64,000 bases of DNA from positions 114,921 to 178,920 of the forward strand of contig NZ_FOCN01000006.1 of the NCBI RefSeq assembly GCF_900110125.1, written 5' to 3'. Numbering within the stretch: position 1 is the stretch's first letter; the number at the start of each line of letters is the position of its first letter. The stretch is from Cryobacterium luteum. GTDB lineage: Bacteria > Actinomycetota > Actinomycetes > Actinomycetales > Microbacteriaceae. A program made the translations under genes and the position numbers. Shown one piece after another: positions 16,492 to 26,217 of this stretch. The notes under the pieces were generated by a model that searched no databases, was not told the DNA's origin, and saw nothing but the letters and a program-made list of their open reading frames with translations.

Positions 16492-17871
16492 GTGGAAACC
16501 GTACTGCTGTTCATACTGGGCGTCGCCATTGTCGTCGTGGGTCTTGCCGTGTCGATCGGCCTGCATGAAATCGGCCACCTGGTGCCGGCGAAGCTGTTCG
16601 GCGTCAAGGTCACCCAGTACATGATCGGCTTCGGCCCGACGCTCTGGTCGCGCACCAAGGGTGAGACGGAGTACGGTGTCAAGGCCATTCCCATGGGCGG
16701 TTATATCGCCATGATCGGCATGTTTCCTCCCTCCAAAAAGGGCGGAGCCCCGCGCAGCACCACAACCGGCTTCTTCGATCAGATGGTGCAGGAGGGTGCC
16801 CCGGAGAAGAAGTCGAGCGCCCTGTCGACCCTGGTCGATGATGCCCGTCAGGCCAGCGCCGAGACCATCGGCGACGGTGAAGACCACCGCGCGTTCTATC
16901 AGTTACCCGTCTACAAACGCGTGATCATCATGCTCGGCGGACCGACCATGAACCTGCTCATCGCGATTGTGATGTTCGCAATCCTGCTCATGGGATTCGG
17001 CACCCCGCAGATCAGCACGACTGTTGGCAGCGTGAGTAAGTGCGTGTTGCCCGCATCGAGCGACCGGCAGACCTGTGAGACCACCGACGAAGCCTCGCCA
17101 GGTGCTGCCGCCGGTTTGCAGCCGGGTGACCGCCTGGTCAGCATCGGCGGAACGGTCATCACCAGCTGGGAGGAGTCGACCGATGTCATCCGTTCGGCCC
17201 CAGGGCGCACCCTCGCCGTGGTCGTCGAACGCGACGGTGCCAACATGGATCTCTCGCTCACCCCTAAACTCACCGAGCGTTACATCTACACCGCCGCGGA
17301 AAAGATCAAGACGGATGCTTCCGGCACGTTGCTGACCGAAGAGGTCGGTTTTGTCGGCATCGGAGCGGCGAGTGAACTCGTGCCCCAGCCGGCCACCGCC
17401 GTGCTGCCCGCTGTCGGCGACAACATCGGCGGGGTCGCGCACATGATCCTCAACCTGCCCGACCGGCTGGTGGCCGTCGCGAATGCCGCCTTCGGGCCCG
17501 GCGAGCGGGACCTGAACGGGCCGATCAGCGTGGTCGGTGTCGGCCGGGTGGCGGGTGAGATCGCGAGCATCGACACGATCCCGGTCGCGACCAAGGTGGC
17601 GAGCATGTTCCAGTTGCTCGGATCGCTCAATATCGCCCTGTTCGTGTTCAACCTGGTGCCCCTGCTGCCGCTCGACGGCGGCCACGTTGCCGGTGCGCTT
17701 TGGGAAGGCATCCGTCGCTTCTTTGCGAAGCTGTTCAAACGGCCCGACCCCGGCCCGGTCGATATGGCCAAGCTCATGCCGCTGACGCTCGCGGTCGTCA
17801 TTCTGCTCGGTGGGATGAGTCTGCTGCTCATCTACGCCGACATCGTCAAGCCGATCAACCTGTTCGGCTAG
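16492..17871 (+). CDS. rseP: Site-2 protease, RseP/Rip1 family
   Basis: This 459-residue intramembrane zinc metalloprotease (M50B) releases membrane-bound anti-sigma factors or other regulators in the family. The zinc motif HEIGH is at residues 25-29 within the first transmembrane helix, and the third ligand region is in VPLLPLDGGHVAGALW near the C-terminus. A PDZ domain (ASPGAAAGLQPGDRLVSIGGT) lies in the extracytoplasmic middle. The GTG start gives the normal short N-terminus; an ATG 72 nt upstream would precede the -10 box. The gene order dxr-rseP matches mycobacterial dxr-rip1. Confidence 0.92.
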   Translation: METVLLFILGVAIVVVGLAVSIGLHEIGHLVPAKLFGVKVTQYMIGFGPTLWSRTKGETEYGVKAIPMGGYIAMIGMFPPSKKGGAPRSTTTGFFDQMVQEGAPEKKSSALSTLVDDARQASAETIGDGEDHRAFYQLPVYKRVIIMLGGPTMNLLIAIVMFAILLMGFGTPQISTTVGSVSKCVLPASSDRQTCETTDEASPGAAAGLQPGDRLVSIGGTVITSWEESTDVIRSAPGRTLAVVVERDGANMDLSLTPKLTERYIYTAAEKIKTDASGTLLTEEVGFVGIGAASELVPQPATAVLPAVGDNIGGVAHMILNLPDRLVAVANAAFGPGERDLNGPISVVGVGRVAGEIASIDTIPVATKVASMFQLLGSLNIALFVFNLVPLLPLDGGHVAGALWEGIRRFFAKLFKRPDPGPVDMAKLMPLTLAVVILLGGMSLLLIYADIVKPINLFG

Positions 17872-17874
17872 AAG

Positions 17875-19053
17875 CTACCGGGACAGCAGCAGCGCCTCGC
17901 CCTGGCCGCCGCCGCCACACAGGGCGACGGCGGCTTTGCCGGAGCCGCGCCGAGCCAGTTCGAGCGCGGCGTGCAGGGCGACGCGCCCGCCGCTGGATCC
18001 GATCGGGTGCCCGATCGCGATGCCTCCGCCGTGAATGTTCACGACGTCGGCGGAAACTCCGAGCACCTTCGACGACTGGGCCACGACCGAGGCGAACGCC
18101 TCGTTGATCTCGACCAGGTCGAGGTCGGCCGCAGTCCACCCCTGCCGGCTGAGGGCGTGCTGGATGGCATTGGCCGGCTGGGAGTGCAGCGAGTTGTCCG
18201 GGCCGGCGACCTGGCCGCTCGCTTCGATCACGGCGAGCCAGGGCAGGTTGTGCTTCTCGGCCCAGGCGCGGCTGGTCACGACTACGGCGCTCGCGCCGTC
18301 GCTCAGGGGGGCGGCGTTGCCGGCGGTGATGCTGCCCGCCGGGTCGAAGGCCGGGCGTAACCGGCCGAGCGTCTCGGTCGTGCTCTCGGCGCGTACGCCC
18401 TCATCGGTGCTGATCAGGAGCGGCTCGCCCCTGCGCTGGGGCACACTGATCGGGGTGATCTCGTCGCTGAACAGGTCGTTCGCGGCGGCAGCGGCGGCCC
18501 GTTGATGTGAAGCGGCGGCGATCTCGTCCTGCTCGAGCCGAGTCTGGCCGAGCTCTGCGTTGGCGCGCTCGGTGGAGAGCCCCATCGAGAGGCCGTCGAA
18601 CGCGTCGGTGAGGCCGTCGTGGGCGGCATGGTCGATGGCGGACACTGTTCCGTACGCCCAGCCCTGGCGGGAGCCCGGTAGCAGGTGGGGAGCGCGCGAC
18701 ATGGATTCCTGGCCACCGGCCACCACCACGTTTGCCTCGCCGAGCCGCACCAGGCGGGCGGCATCGATGACCGCCGCCAGGCCGGACAGGCACACTTTGT
18801 TGAGCGTCATCGCCGGCACATTCCACGGGATGCCGGCAGCCACGCTGGACTGCCGGGCCGGGTTCTGCCCGCAGCCGGCTTGCAGGACCTGCCCCATGAG
18901 CACGAAATCGACCTGCTCCGGAGCCACTCCGGCGCGGGCGAGGGCACCGGCAATGGCGGCGGCGCCGAGGTCAACGGCAGTGAGGGACGAGAGCTGCCCG
19001 TTCACGCGACCCTGCGGGGTGCGCGATCCGGCCAGGATAACGACGTCGTTCAT
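17875..19053 (-). CDS. Acetyl-CoA acetyltransferase (thiolase)
   Basis: This 392-residue cytosolic thiolase condenses or cleaves acetoacetyl-CoA or 3-ketoacyl-CoA. The nucleophilic Cys88 is in NKVCLSG. The C-terminal catalytic blocks are NEAFASVVAQ, GGGIAIGHPIGSSGGR and CGGGGQGEA. The ATG has an AGGAG site. It diverges from the liv-type operon across about 220 nt, and a TATGCT hexamer near 19086 could serve it. It ends three bases from the convergent rseP stop. A degradative role with the neighbouring acyl-CoA ligase is likely but inferred. Confidence 0.9.
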   Translation of the reverse strand: MNDVVILAGSRTPQGRVNGQLSSLTAVDLGAAAIAGALARAGVAPEQVDFVLMGQVLQAGCGQNPARQSSVAAGIPWNVPAMTLNKVCLSGLAAVIDAARLVRLGEANVVVAGGQESMSRAPHLLPGSRQGWAYGTVSAIDHAAHDGLTDAFDGLSMGLSTERANAELGQTRLEQDEIAAASHQRAAAAAANDLFSDEITPISVPQRRGEPLLISTDEGVRAESTTETLGRLRPAFDPAGSITAGNAAPLSDGASAVVVTSRAWAEKHNLPWLAVIEASGQVAGPDNSLHSQPANAIQHALSRQGWTAADLDLVEINEAFASVVAQSSKVLGVSADVVNIHGGGIAIGHPIGSSGGRVALHAALELARRGSGKAAVALCGGGGQGEALLLSR

Positions 19054-19126
19054 CGGGACTCCTTTGTCAATGAGGTGAGGTATCCAGCATATTGGCCACG
19101 TCTGGGCATCGGTTTACACCTGCCTC

Positions 19127-19155
19127 TTGACACTAGCGTCGATCGCCCCTAGATT
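19127..19155 (+). promoter_or_regulatory. Sigma70-type promoter of the liv-ligase operon
   Basis: TTGACA (19127-19132), a 17-nt spacer and TAGATT (19150-19155) form a near-consensus promoter. The expected start near 19162 gives a leader of about 110 nt before the binding-protein gene. Confidence 0.72.
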
Positions 19156-19273
19156 CCTGATACCTGAACCACCTGTCATGTTTGGGTCGTTTTCGTGGCA
19201 GTCCCTCACACAGCACCTCCTGGCACCACCCCAACCCACCAGCACGCCACTAACAAGAACAGAGGCTAATTTC

Positions 19274-20488
19274 ATGCGGGTAACAAAGATGTTCCTGGCC
19301 CCGGCGATCATCGCCGTCACCGCGCTCGCGCTGGTCGGCTGCGCTCCCACGGCAACGACCGGCGGTACGGCAGCCTCCGATTCCACCGACAAGGCCGTCG
19401 TGCAGGTGGGTATGATCACCTCCGCGACCGGCCCCCTCGCCGCCTACGGTGCCGCGTACACCGCCGGCTTCGAGGCCGGCCTCGACTATGCGACCGACGG
19501 CACCGGAACTGTCGATGGCCGTGAGCTCGACATCACCTGGAAGGATGACCAGGGCAACCCGGACACCGCCGTCTCGGTCGCGAAGGACCTGATCGGGCAG
19601 GGCTATCAGATTTTGGCCGGCACTGTCGCTTCGGGTATCGCCGTCACGCTGGCCGAGCAGGCCGCGCAAAACAAGATTCTGTACATCTCCGGCCCGGCCG
19701 CTGCCGACGCCATCACCGGCATCAACGACTACACCTTCCGTTCCGGACGTCAGACCTACGAAGACGTCGCGACCGCCGGAACGTTCATCGGCGACCCGAG
19801 CGGCAAGAAGATCGTCGTCTTCGCCCAGGACAACGCCTTCGGTCAGGGCAACCTCGCCGGCGTCCAGGCCGTGCTCGGCGCCAAGGGGGCGAGCGTTGAT
19901 GGCATACTTGTCGCCGAGGATGCGACCGAGTTCACGCCGTTCGCGCAGCAGTTGCTGGCCGCCTCACCCGACCTCATCTTCGTCGCCTGGGCCGGAGCAA
20001 GCACCGGCGCGATGTGGACTGCGCTGCAGCAGCAGGGCGTCTTCGACGCTGTTCCCGTGGTCACCGGACTTGGTGACGTCTCGACCTACGGTGCCTACGG
20101 TGAGGCGAGCGGCAAGATCAGTTTTCTCTCGCACTACTTCGCGTCGGCCACCGACAACAAACAGAGCAAGGCCATGATCAGCTACCTCGAGGCCAACGAC
20201 GCGCAAGCGGATCTGTTCTCGCCCGACGGCTTCGTCGCCGCGCAGCTGCTCGTGCAGGCCGTGCGTGAGGGCGGCGGCGACAACGTCGACGACATGATCG
20301 CCTCACTCGAGGGCTACACCTTCGAATCGGTCAAGGGTTCGCTCACCATTCGTGCCGAAGACCATGCCGTGCTGCAGCCAATGTTCCAGGCGACGCTCAA
20401 GGAAGGCGCCGACGGCACCTGGTCACCGGAACTGATCGAGACCGTTGACGCGAAGACCGTCGCCCCGCCGGTCACCGCAGCAAAGTAA
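19274..20488 (+). CDS. Branched-chain-type ABC transporter substrate-binding lipoprotein
   Basis: This 404-residue Peripla_BP_6/LivJ-family binding protein captures amino acids or carboxylic acids outside the membrane. Residues 1-23 form a signal peptide ending ALALVGC, with lipidated Cys23. The mature protein opens VVQVGMITSATGPLAAYGAAY and contains IVVFAQDNAFGQGNL and FTPFAQQLLAASPDLIFVAW, typical of this family. The ATG at 19274 follows an AGAGG site; an earlier in-frame start would precede the -10 region. It leads a ten-gene-scale block whose CoA ligase suggests that the ligand is a carboxylate rather than a simple amino acid. The ligand itself is unknown. Confidence 0.88.
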   Translation: MRVTKMFLAPAIIAVTALALVGCAPTATTGGTAASDSTDKAVVQVGMITSATGPLAAYGAAYTAGFEAGLDYATDGTGTVDGRELDITWKDDQGNPDTAVSVAKDLIGQGYQILAGTVASGIAVTLAEQAAQNKILYISGPAAADAITGINDYTFRSGRQTYEDVATAGTFIGDPSGKKIVVFAQDNAFGQGNLAGVQAVLGAKGASVDGILVAEDATEFTPFAQQLLAASPDLIFVAWAGASTGAMWTALQQQGVFDAVPVVTGLGDVSTYGAYGEASGKISFLSHYFASATDNKQSKAMISYLEANDAQADLFSPDGFVAAQLLVQAVREGGGDNVDDMIASLEGYTFESVKGSLTIRAEDHAVLQPMFQATLKEGADGTWSPELIETVDAKTVAPPVTAAK

Positions 20489-20492
20489 CCCG

Positions 20493-21263
20493 ATGCCCGA
20501 CCAGCCCGTGCTCAGCATGGATGTGCTCACGTTAGAGCGTGCCGGACTGCAGATCGGCGGTGCACGCATCCTCAACGATGTGTCACTGTCGATCCCGCGG
20601 GGCGAGATGCTCGGTGTGATCGGCCCCAACGGGGCCGGCAAGACAACCCTGTTCAACCTGATTTCCGGCGTACTGTTCGCCACGGAGGGTGTGGTGCGCC
20701 TCAACGGCCGCGACATGACCCGGGAACCGATCCACGTCAGGGCACGGGCCGGTCTCGGTCGCACGTTCCAAACTTCCAGCCTGTTCAACGGTCTCAGCGC
20801 CACCGAAAACGTTCGTCTGGCCGCGCAGGCCAAGGCCGGCGGAGGCAGCCTGGTCACCCGCTTTCCCCGGGTAACGGATGCCGCCACCCGGCTGGCCACA
20901 GCTCAACTCGATGAGGTCGGCCTCGCCGACCACGCCCAAGCCAAAGCCGGCGGTCTCTCGCACGGTGACAAACGCAAGCTGGAGATCGCGATGCTGCTGG
21001 CCATGGATCCGAGTGTCATCCTGCTCGACGAGCCGATGGCCGGCGTGGGCTCTGGCGACGTTCCCGGCCTGATGGAAGTCATTCGTGGCCTGCACCACGG
21101 TGGCCGAACCGTGCTCATGGTCGAACATCACATGGAGGTCGTGCTCGGCCTGGTCGACCGCGTTGCGGTCATGCACCACGGCGAGCTGCTCGCCTGCGAC
21201 ACCCCCGATGCCGTGATGAAGAATCCCACGGTGCAGTCCGCCTATCTCGGAGACCCGGTATGA
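20493..21263 (+). CDS. livG: Branched-chain-type ABC transporter ATPase (LivG)
   Basis: This 256-residue ABC ATPase is one of the two nucleotide-binding subunits of the importer. Walker A is GPNGAGKTT at about residues 47-55, the signature is a variant GLSHGDKRKLEIAML (LSHGD in place of LSGGQ, usual for LivG), and Walker B is VILLDEPMAG. The C-terminus with NPTVQSAYLGDP is the LivG hallmark. It begins five bases after the binding-protein stop, and its stop overlaps the livF ATG. Confidence 0.9.
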   Translation: MPDQPVLSMDVLTLERAGLQIGGARILNDVSLSIPRGEMLGVIGPNGAGKTTLFNLISGVLFATEGVVRLNGRDMTREPIHVRARAGLGRTFQTSSLFNGLSATENVRLAAQAKAGGGSLVTRFPRVTDAATRLATAQLDEVGLADHAQAKAGGLSHGDKRKLEIAMLLAMDPSVILLDEPMAGVGSGDVPGLMEVIRGLHHGGRTVLMVEHHMEVVLGLVDRVAVMHHGELLACDTPDAVMKNPTVQSAYLGDPV

Positions 21264-22021
21264 GCGCCAACTTGAGCACCACCAACATCCTCACAGTGCG
21301 CAACCTGTACGGCCGCATCGAGGGGCAACAGGTCATTGAAGACGTCTCGTTCGACGTGCCGAACACCGGAGTCACCGCCCTGCTCGGCCGCAACGGCGTC
21401 GGCAAGACCAGCACGATCAAGTCGATCCTCGGCCTGATCGACCGCAGCGGCGAGGTCACCCTGGACGGACGCCGGGTGGACCGGCTGCCGACCCACAAGG
21501 TCGTGCAGCTCGGCGTTGGCTACGTGCCGGAGGATCGCGAGGTCTTCGGTAAGCTCACCGTCGCCGAGAATCTGAAACTGGCCGAACGCTCCATTCACCC
21601 CAACCGGGCCCTGGTCGAGGAACTTTTTCCCGACCTGGTGCACCGCCAGGCCCAGCTGGCCGGCACGCTCTCCGGCGGACAGCAGCAGATGGTGTCGCTG
21701 GCCCGTGCCCTGCTGAACCAGAATCGGCTGCTGCTCGTCGACGAACCCACCAAGGGACTCTCCCCGAAGATCGTCGGCGAGGTCGCCCAGGCGCTGCTCG
21801 CCGCCGCGAAAACGGTGCCGATCCTGCTGGTGGAACAGAACCTGCAGGTGATCAGGCAGCTCGCCGACCGGGTGGTCATACTGTCCGGTGGTCGCGTCGT
21901 CTTCACCGGCGAAGCCACGGAACTCCTCGACGATCCCGAACGCATCCAGCGCTACCTGGGGGTCCACAGCGGTTCGGAGCACAGCGGCACCGAACAAACG
22001 GATGCGACGGTGCCGGCATGA
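21260..22021 (+). CDS. livF: Branched-chain-type ABC transporter ATPase (LivF)
   Basis: This is the second, 253-residue nucleotide-binding subunit. Walker A is GRNGVGKTS, the signature LSGGQQQMVSLARAL, and Walker B LLLVDEPTKGL. YVPEDREVFGKLTVAENL is typical of LivF. The C-terminus extends slightly past the usual RYLGV with a Ser/Thr/Glu tail. Both ends overlap neighbouring genes by four bases, so synthesis is coupled across the operon. Confidence 0.9.
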   Translation: MSANLSTTNILTVRNLYGRIEGQQVIEDVSFDVPNTGVTALLGRNGVGKTSTIKSILGLIDRSGEVTLDGRRVDRLPTHKVVQLGVGYVPEDREVFGKLTVAENLKLAERSIHPNRALVEELFPDLVHRQAQLAGTLSGGQQQMVSLARALLNQNRLLLVDEPTKGLSPKIVGEVAQALLAAAKTVPILLVEQNLQVIRQLADRVVILSGGRVVFTGEATELLDDPERIQRYLGVHSGSEHSGTEQTDATVPA

Positions 22022-22893
22022 GTACCATCGTGCTGCTGCTCATCACGGGATTCGGCCTGGGCGCCCTCTACTTTTTGGTCGCCTCCGGCCTCTCGCTCAT
22101 CTATGGCCTCATGGGCGTGCTCAACTTCGCGCACGGCTCGTTCCTGACCATCGGCGCTTTCATCGGCTGGGAGGTCGCCCGCCGGCTGAGCGACGGATCC
22201 TGGTGGGCCCTGGCCGCCGCCATGCTGACCGGCGCCGTGGTAGGTGCGATCGTCGCCGCCGCGACCGAATTCTTTCTCATTCGTCGGCTCTACAACCGAC
22301 ACATCGAACAGGTGCTCGTGACGGTCGGCCTCGCCCTGGCTTCCGTGGCGCTGTTCGAAGGAATCTGGGGCACCGACCCGACCTATGTCACGAGCCCGTC
22401 CTGGCTCGGGCAGACCAGCGAGATTCTCGGCGCTCGCATTCCGAACAACCGGTTCATGCTCATCGTCGTGGCGATGCTCGTACTCGTAGCGATCGTGCTG
22501 TTCCTCAAGTTCACCCGCTATGGCCTGATCATTCGGGCCGGCGTCGAGAATCGGCTCATGGTCACCGCGCTCGGCATCGACGTGCGCCGTGCCTTCACCC
22601 TGGTCTTCGCGATCGGCGGCGCCGCCGCCGGCCTCGGCGGGGTGCTTGCCTCGATCTACTACGGCTACGTTTCGGCGCACATCGGCGGATCCCTGCTGAT
22701 CTTCGCCTTCATCGTGACCGTCATCGGCGGCCTGGGGTCGCTGGCCGGGGCGGCCATCGCATCCGTTCTGGTGGCGGTGCTGCAGCAGTTCGCGAACTTC
22801 TATCTCGGCGGTACCGGCGATCTCGCCGTGGTGCTCGCCCTCGCCGCAGTGCTGCTGCTGCGCCCGCGCGGACTGTTGGGAGCCAAGGCATGA
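22018..22893 (+). CDS. livH: Branched-chain-type ABC transporter permease (LivH)
   Basis: This 291-residue permease has about eight transmembrane helices. Family markers are GALYFLVASGLSLIYGLMGVLNFAHGSF at the N-terminus, VENRLMVTALGIDVRRAFTLVFAIGG-like loop sequence and IGGLGSLAGAAIASVLV near the C-terminus. Together with LivM it forms the channel. It overlaps livF and livM by four bases each. Confidence 0.9.
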   Translation: MSTIVLLLITGFGLGALYFLVASGLSLIYGLMGVLNFAHGSFLTIGAFIGWEVARRLSDGSWWALAAAMLTGAVVGAIVAAATEFFLIRRLYNRHIEQVLVTVGLALASVALFEGIWGTDPTYVTSPSWLGQTSEILGARIPNNRFMLIVVAMLVLVAIVLFLKFTRYGLIIRAGVENRLMVTALGIDVRRAFTLVFAIGGAAAGLGGVLASIYYGYVSAHIGGSLLIFAFIVTVIGGLGSLAGAAIASVLVAVLQQFANFYLGGTGDLAVVLALAAVLLLRPRGLLGAKA

Positions 22894-23987
22894 GATCCCG
22901 CACGGTTATCACGATCACGGCGAGCGCAGCCCTGGTGCTGCTCATGGTGCTGCTGCCGCTGCTGAATATCAGCATTCCCGGCGTCTTTCCTGGCCCGACC
23001 TACACACCGGGCACCCTGCAACTGCTCGCCTACGCCATGCTGATCGCGGCCCTCGCGCTCAGCTACCACCTGTTGTTCGGGCTGGCCGGCATGCTCTCCT
23101 TCGGCCATGCGCTGTTCTTCGCGGCCGGCGCTTACGGTCTCGGCATCGTGTTGCGCAACTTCTCACCGAGCTGGTTGCCGGCCGGCGCAACGTTCGTGGT
23201 GGCGATCCTGATAACCGTGCTGATCGGCTTCGTGCTGGCCACGCTGGTCGGCTCGGTGAGCCTGCGCGTCACCGGTATCTCCTTCGCCATGGTCACCCTC
23301 GCCTTCGCGCAGGCCGGCTCGGTCGTGGTGCGCCGTAATCCGGGCGGGCAGACCGGCGGTGAGGAGGGACTCACCCTCGACGTCTCGCACGTGCCCGACG
23401 CCCTCGTCGGGGTTCTCAACACCCGCAACCTGTACTGGCTCGCGCTCGCGGTGCTCGTCACGGTCTACCTCGTGGTGTTGTGGGTGGAGAAATCGCGCGC
23501 CGGACACGTCGTGGCCGCGACGCGCGAAAACGAACTCCGGGTCCGGGTCATCGGCATCCGTCCCTATTTCGTGCGGCTGCTCATCTTCGGCATCGCCGGT
23601 GCGCTCGCCGCCCTGGCCGGCGCCGCATTTCTGCTGCTGCAGAGCGGGGTGTCACCCCGAGTCGCGACACCGGACTTCACGCTGACGCTGCTGGTGATCG
23701 TCGTGCTCGGCGGCGTCGGGCTGCGTTGGGGCGCTGTGCTCGGCGCGATCGTCTACACGCTGCTTGACCAGCGGCTGACCGCCCTCGCCGGGTCGCAGTT
23801 CATCGCCGGACTGCCCGACCTGCTGCGAATTCCGCTGTCGCAGCCGTTGTTCATTCTCGGCACCCTGTTTATCCTCGTGGTGTTGTTCCTTCCGGGCGGG
23901 CTTGCCGGTCTGACCAAGCGCACCGGACGGCCGCATCGGCCGTCACGACGCGGCAGGGAGCGCATGCTTGAGGTGGAGGAGCTATGA
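22890..23987 (+). CDS. livM: Branched-chain-type ABC transporter permease (LivM)
   Basis: This 365-residue permease is the LivH partner. It has an N-terminal helix (ITASAALVLLMVLLPLL), the conserved LSYHLLFGLAGMLSFGHALFF block and RVIGIRPYFVRLLIFGIAGALAALAG. The C-terminal tail is basic (TKRTGRPHRPSRRGRER) and cytosolic. The ATG at 22890 overlaps the livH stop; a much longer open frame upstream is antisense-free but overlaps livF and livH and is rejected. The stop overlaps the ligase start. Confidence 0.9.
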   Translation: MRSRTVITITASAALVLLMVLLPLLNISIPGVFPGPTYTPGTLQLLAYAMLIAALALSYHLLFGLAGMLSFGHALFFAAGAYGLGIVLRNFSPSWLPAGATFVVAILITVLIGFVLATLVGSVSLRVTGISFAMVTLAFAQAGSVVVRRNPGGQTGGEEGLTLDVSHVPDALVGVLNTRNLYWLALAVLVTVYLVVLWVEKSRAGHVVAATRENELRVRVIGIRPYFVRLLIFGIAGALAALAGAAFLLLQSGVSPRVATPDFTLTLLVIVVLGGVGLRWGAVLGAIVYTLLDQRLTALAGSQFIAGLPDLLRIPLSQPLFILGTLFILVVLFLPGGLAGLTKRTGRPHRPSRRGRERMLEVEEL

Positions 23988-25543
23988 CCGACGACCTGCA
24001 CACCCTCGGCCGGTGGACCCGAGACCGGGCCCGTGCCACCCCCGAACGCGTCGCCGTCGATGACCGCGGCGTCACGCTGCGCTACCGCGACCTCGATGAC
24101 CGGGCCGCCGACCTCGCGAGCGCGTTTCGCGCCGCCGGATTCGGCGTCGGCGACCGGGTCGCGACTATCACGGGCAACAGCTCGGATCAGGTCGTGCTGT
24201 TCTTCGCCTGCGCGCAGGCCGGGCTCGTGCTCGTGCCGCTCTCCTGGCGGCTCGCACCTCGGGAGCTTGCCGCACAACTTCAGCTCTCCGATCCGGCCCT
24301 GTTGCTGGTCGAAGACGAGTTCCAGACCCTGGCAACGGATGCCCAGAGTCGACTTGCCGAGCCCCTCCCGTTTACCCTGCTCGGCGTTCGCGGTGTGGAA
24401 ACCCTCGTGCCGTCCCCGCGCCGCAGCCCGGACGAACCGTTGGTGACCCGGTCGGTGCGCGATGACGACCCCCTGCTGATCGTGTTCACCTCCGGCACCC
24501 TCGGCCCGGCCAAGGGCGTCGTGCTGACCCACGCGAACTGCTTCTGGACCAACCTGTCGCTGTCTCGGATCACGGAGATCACCAGCAAAGACGTCGTGCT
24601 CTCGGTCATGCCGCAGTATCACGTGGGCGGCTGGAACATCCAGCCGCTGTTGGCCTGGTGGATGGGCGCAACCGTCGTGCTCGAGCGCACCTTCGACCCC
24701 GGTCGGGTGCTGCACCTGATCAAGAACCGCCGAATCACGACGATGATGGGTGTGCCGGCGAACTACCTGTTCCTCGCGCAGCACCCGGATTTCGCCGCGA
24801 CCGACCTGTCGAGCCTGAACCATGCCGTCGTTGGCGGGGCTCCGATGCCGGCACCGTTGCTGCGCACCTGGCACGCGCGCGGTGTGGCTCTCACCCAGGG
24901 GTACGGGCTCACCGAGGCGTCCCCGAACGTGTTGTGCCTGCCCGACGACGAGGCACGCAGCATGGTCGGCTATGCCGGCAAGCCGTACCCCCACGTGGAG
25001 GTTGCTGTGGCCGATCCGGTCACCGGTGATCTGCTCGGCGGTGCCGCGACGGGCGAACTGCTCGTGCGCGGTCCCGGCGTATTTTCCGGGTATTTTCGCG
25101 ACCCGGAGGAGACCGCTCGAACCCTGCGCGGCGGCTGGCTGCACACCGGCGATCTTGTGCATCGTGACGGGCACGGCTACTTCGCCGTGATCGACCGGCT
25201 CACCGACATTTACATCTCGGGCGGTGAAAGCGTCGCTCCGGCCGAGGTGGAAACCGTGTTGGTCGAGCACGCCGCGGTCTCCGAGGTCGCCGTCATCGGG
25301 GTGCCGCACGAGCGCTGGGGTGAGGTCGGCGTCGCCTTCATCGTGCTGGCGCCCGGATTCTCACCCGATGAGGCCGACGTTCTGACCTACGCCCGCACCC
25401 AGCTGGCCGCCTTCAAGGTGCCGGCGTTCGTGCGCTTCGTGCCGGAGATTCCACGATCCCTCGGCAGCAAGGTACTACGGCGTCAGCTGCTCGAGCACTG
25501 GCACCACGGTCTTGATTTTCAGACGATAGGACACGAACAATGA
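23984..25543 (+). CDS. Acyl-CoA synthetase / AMP-dependent ligase
   Basis: This 519-residue ANL-superfamily enzyme activates a carboxylic acid to its CoA thioester through an acyl-adenylate. The P-loop block is IVFTSGTLGPAKGVVLTHAN (A3), followed by QGYGLTEASPNVL (A5), GWLHTGDLVHRDGHGYFAVIDR (A7-A8) and the C-terminal catalytic Lys in RSLGSKVLRRQL. The A3 motif has GTLGPAKG where GTTGxPKG is usual. Coupled by four-base overlap to livM and to the TetR gene, it probably activates the compound imported by the LivGFHM system. Chain length or aromatic preference is not decidable here. Confidence 0.88.
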   Translation: MTDDLHTLGRWTRDRARATPERVAVDDRGVTLRYRDLDDRAADLASAFRAAGFGVGDRVATITGNSSDQVVLFFACAQAGLVLVPLSWRLAPRELAAQLQLSDPALLLVEDEFQTLATDAQSRLAEPLPFTLLGVRGVETLVPSPRRSPDEPLVTRSVRDDDPLLIVFTSGTLGPAKGVVLTHANCFWTNLSLSRITEITSKDVVLSVMPQYHVGGWNIQPLLAWWMGATVVLERTFDPGRVLHLIKNRRITTMMGVPANYLFLAQHPDFAATDLSSLNHAVVGGAPMPAPLLRTWHARGVALTQGYGLTEASPNVLCLPDDEARSMVGYAGKPYPHVEVAVADPVTGDLLGGAATGELLVRGPGVFSGYFRDPEETARTLRGGWLHTGDLVHRDGHGYFAVIDRLTDIYISGGESVAPAEVETVLVEHAAVSEVAVIGVPHERWGEVGVAFIVLAPGFSPDEADVLTYARTQLAAFKVPAFVRFVPEIPRSLGSKVLRRQLLEHWHHGLDFQTIGHEQ

Positions 25544-26217
25544 GCGCCGGACTGCCCCGCACCGCCCGAGGCGAAGAAACGAAACGCAAACTCATCGAGG
25601 CCGCCGAGCAGGTGTTCTCACGGTTCGGCTACGCCGACGCGTCGATCTCACGAATAACGGATGCCGCCGGCATCGGCCAGGGCACGTTCTACCTGTATTT
25701 CGACTCGAAACTACAGATCTTCAACGAACTGGTCGAGGACCTCAACCACCGTGTGCGGTTGGCGATGAGTGCGGCATCCGCTGCCACCGAAAATCGCATC
25801 GACTCGGAGCGCGCTGGGTTTCGGGCGTTCTTTCAATTCACCGCCGATCACCCCGCCCTGTATCGGGTGATTCGCGAGGCGGAATTCGTCTCGCCCGGCG
25901 CCCTCCGACTGCACTACACCCGCATCGTCGAAGGCTATATCGCCGGGCTGCGCGCGGCCGGCGCGGCCGGGGAGATCAGTGATATCGATCCGACCGTGGC
26001 AGCCTGGGCGCTCATGGGCATCGGCGAGATGATCGGCATGCGCTGGGTGTTGTGGGGGGATCAGGTTAGCGGGGACGATGAAGCCGTGGAGGGTTCAGGG
26101 GCAGACCCGTTCGCGAGCGGAACCAGGGCCGTGCCCGAGCACGTCTTCGAGCAGATGATGCGATTCATCGAGGGTGCGCTCGGTGCCACTCGCCATGCTG
26201 AAGTGAGGAACCCGTGA
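25540..26217 (+). CDS. TetR-family transcriptional regulator of the catabolic operon
   Basis: This 225-residue repressor has a standard N-terminal TetR helix-turn-helix: TKRKLIEAAEQVFSRFGYADASISRITDAAGIGQGTFYLYFDSKLQIF (residues about 12-60). The C-terminal ligand domain has HPALYRVIREAEFVSPGALRLHY, common in regulators of acyl-CoA or fatty-acid degradation genes. It is embedded in the operon with four-base overlaps on both sides. An acyl-CoA or the transported substrate is the likely inducer, by analogy. Confidence 0.85.
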   Translation: MSAGLPRTARGEETKRKLIEAAEQVFSRFGYADASISRITDAAGIGQGTFYLYFDSKLQIFNELVEDLNHRVRLAMSAASAATENRIDSERAGFRAFFQFTADHPALYRVIREAEFVSPGALRLHYTRIVEGYIAGLRAAGAAGEISDIDPTVAAWALMGIGEMIGMRWVLWGDQVSGDDEAVEGSGADPFASGTRAVPEHVFEQMMRFIEGALGATRHAEVRNP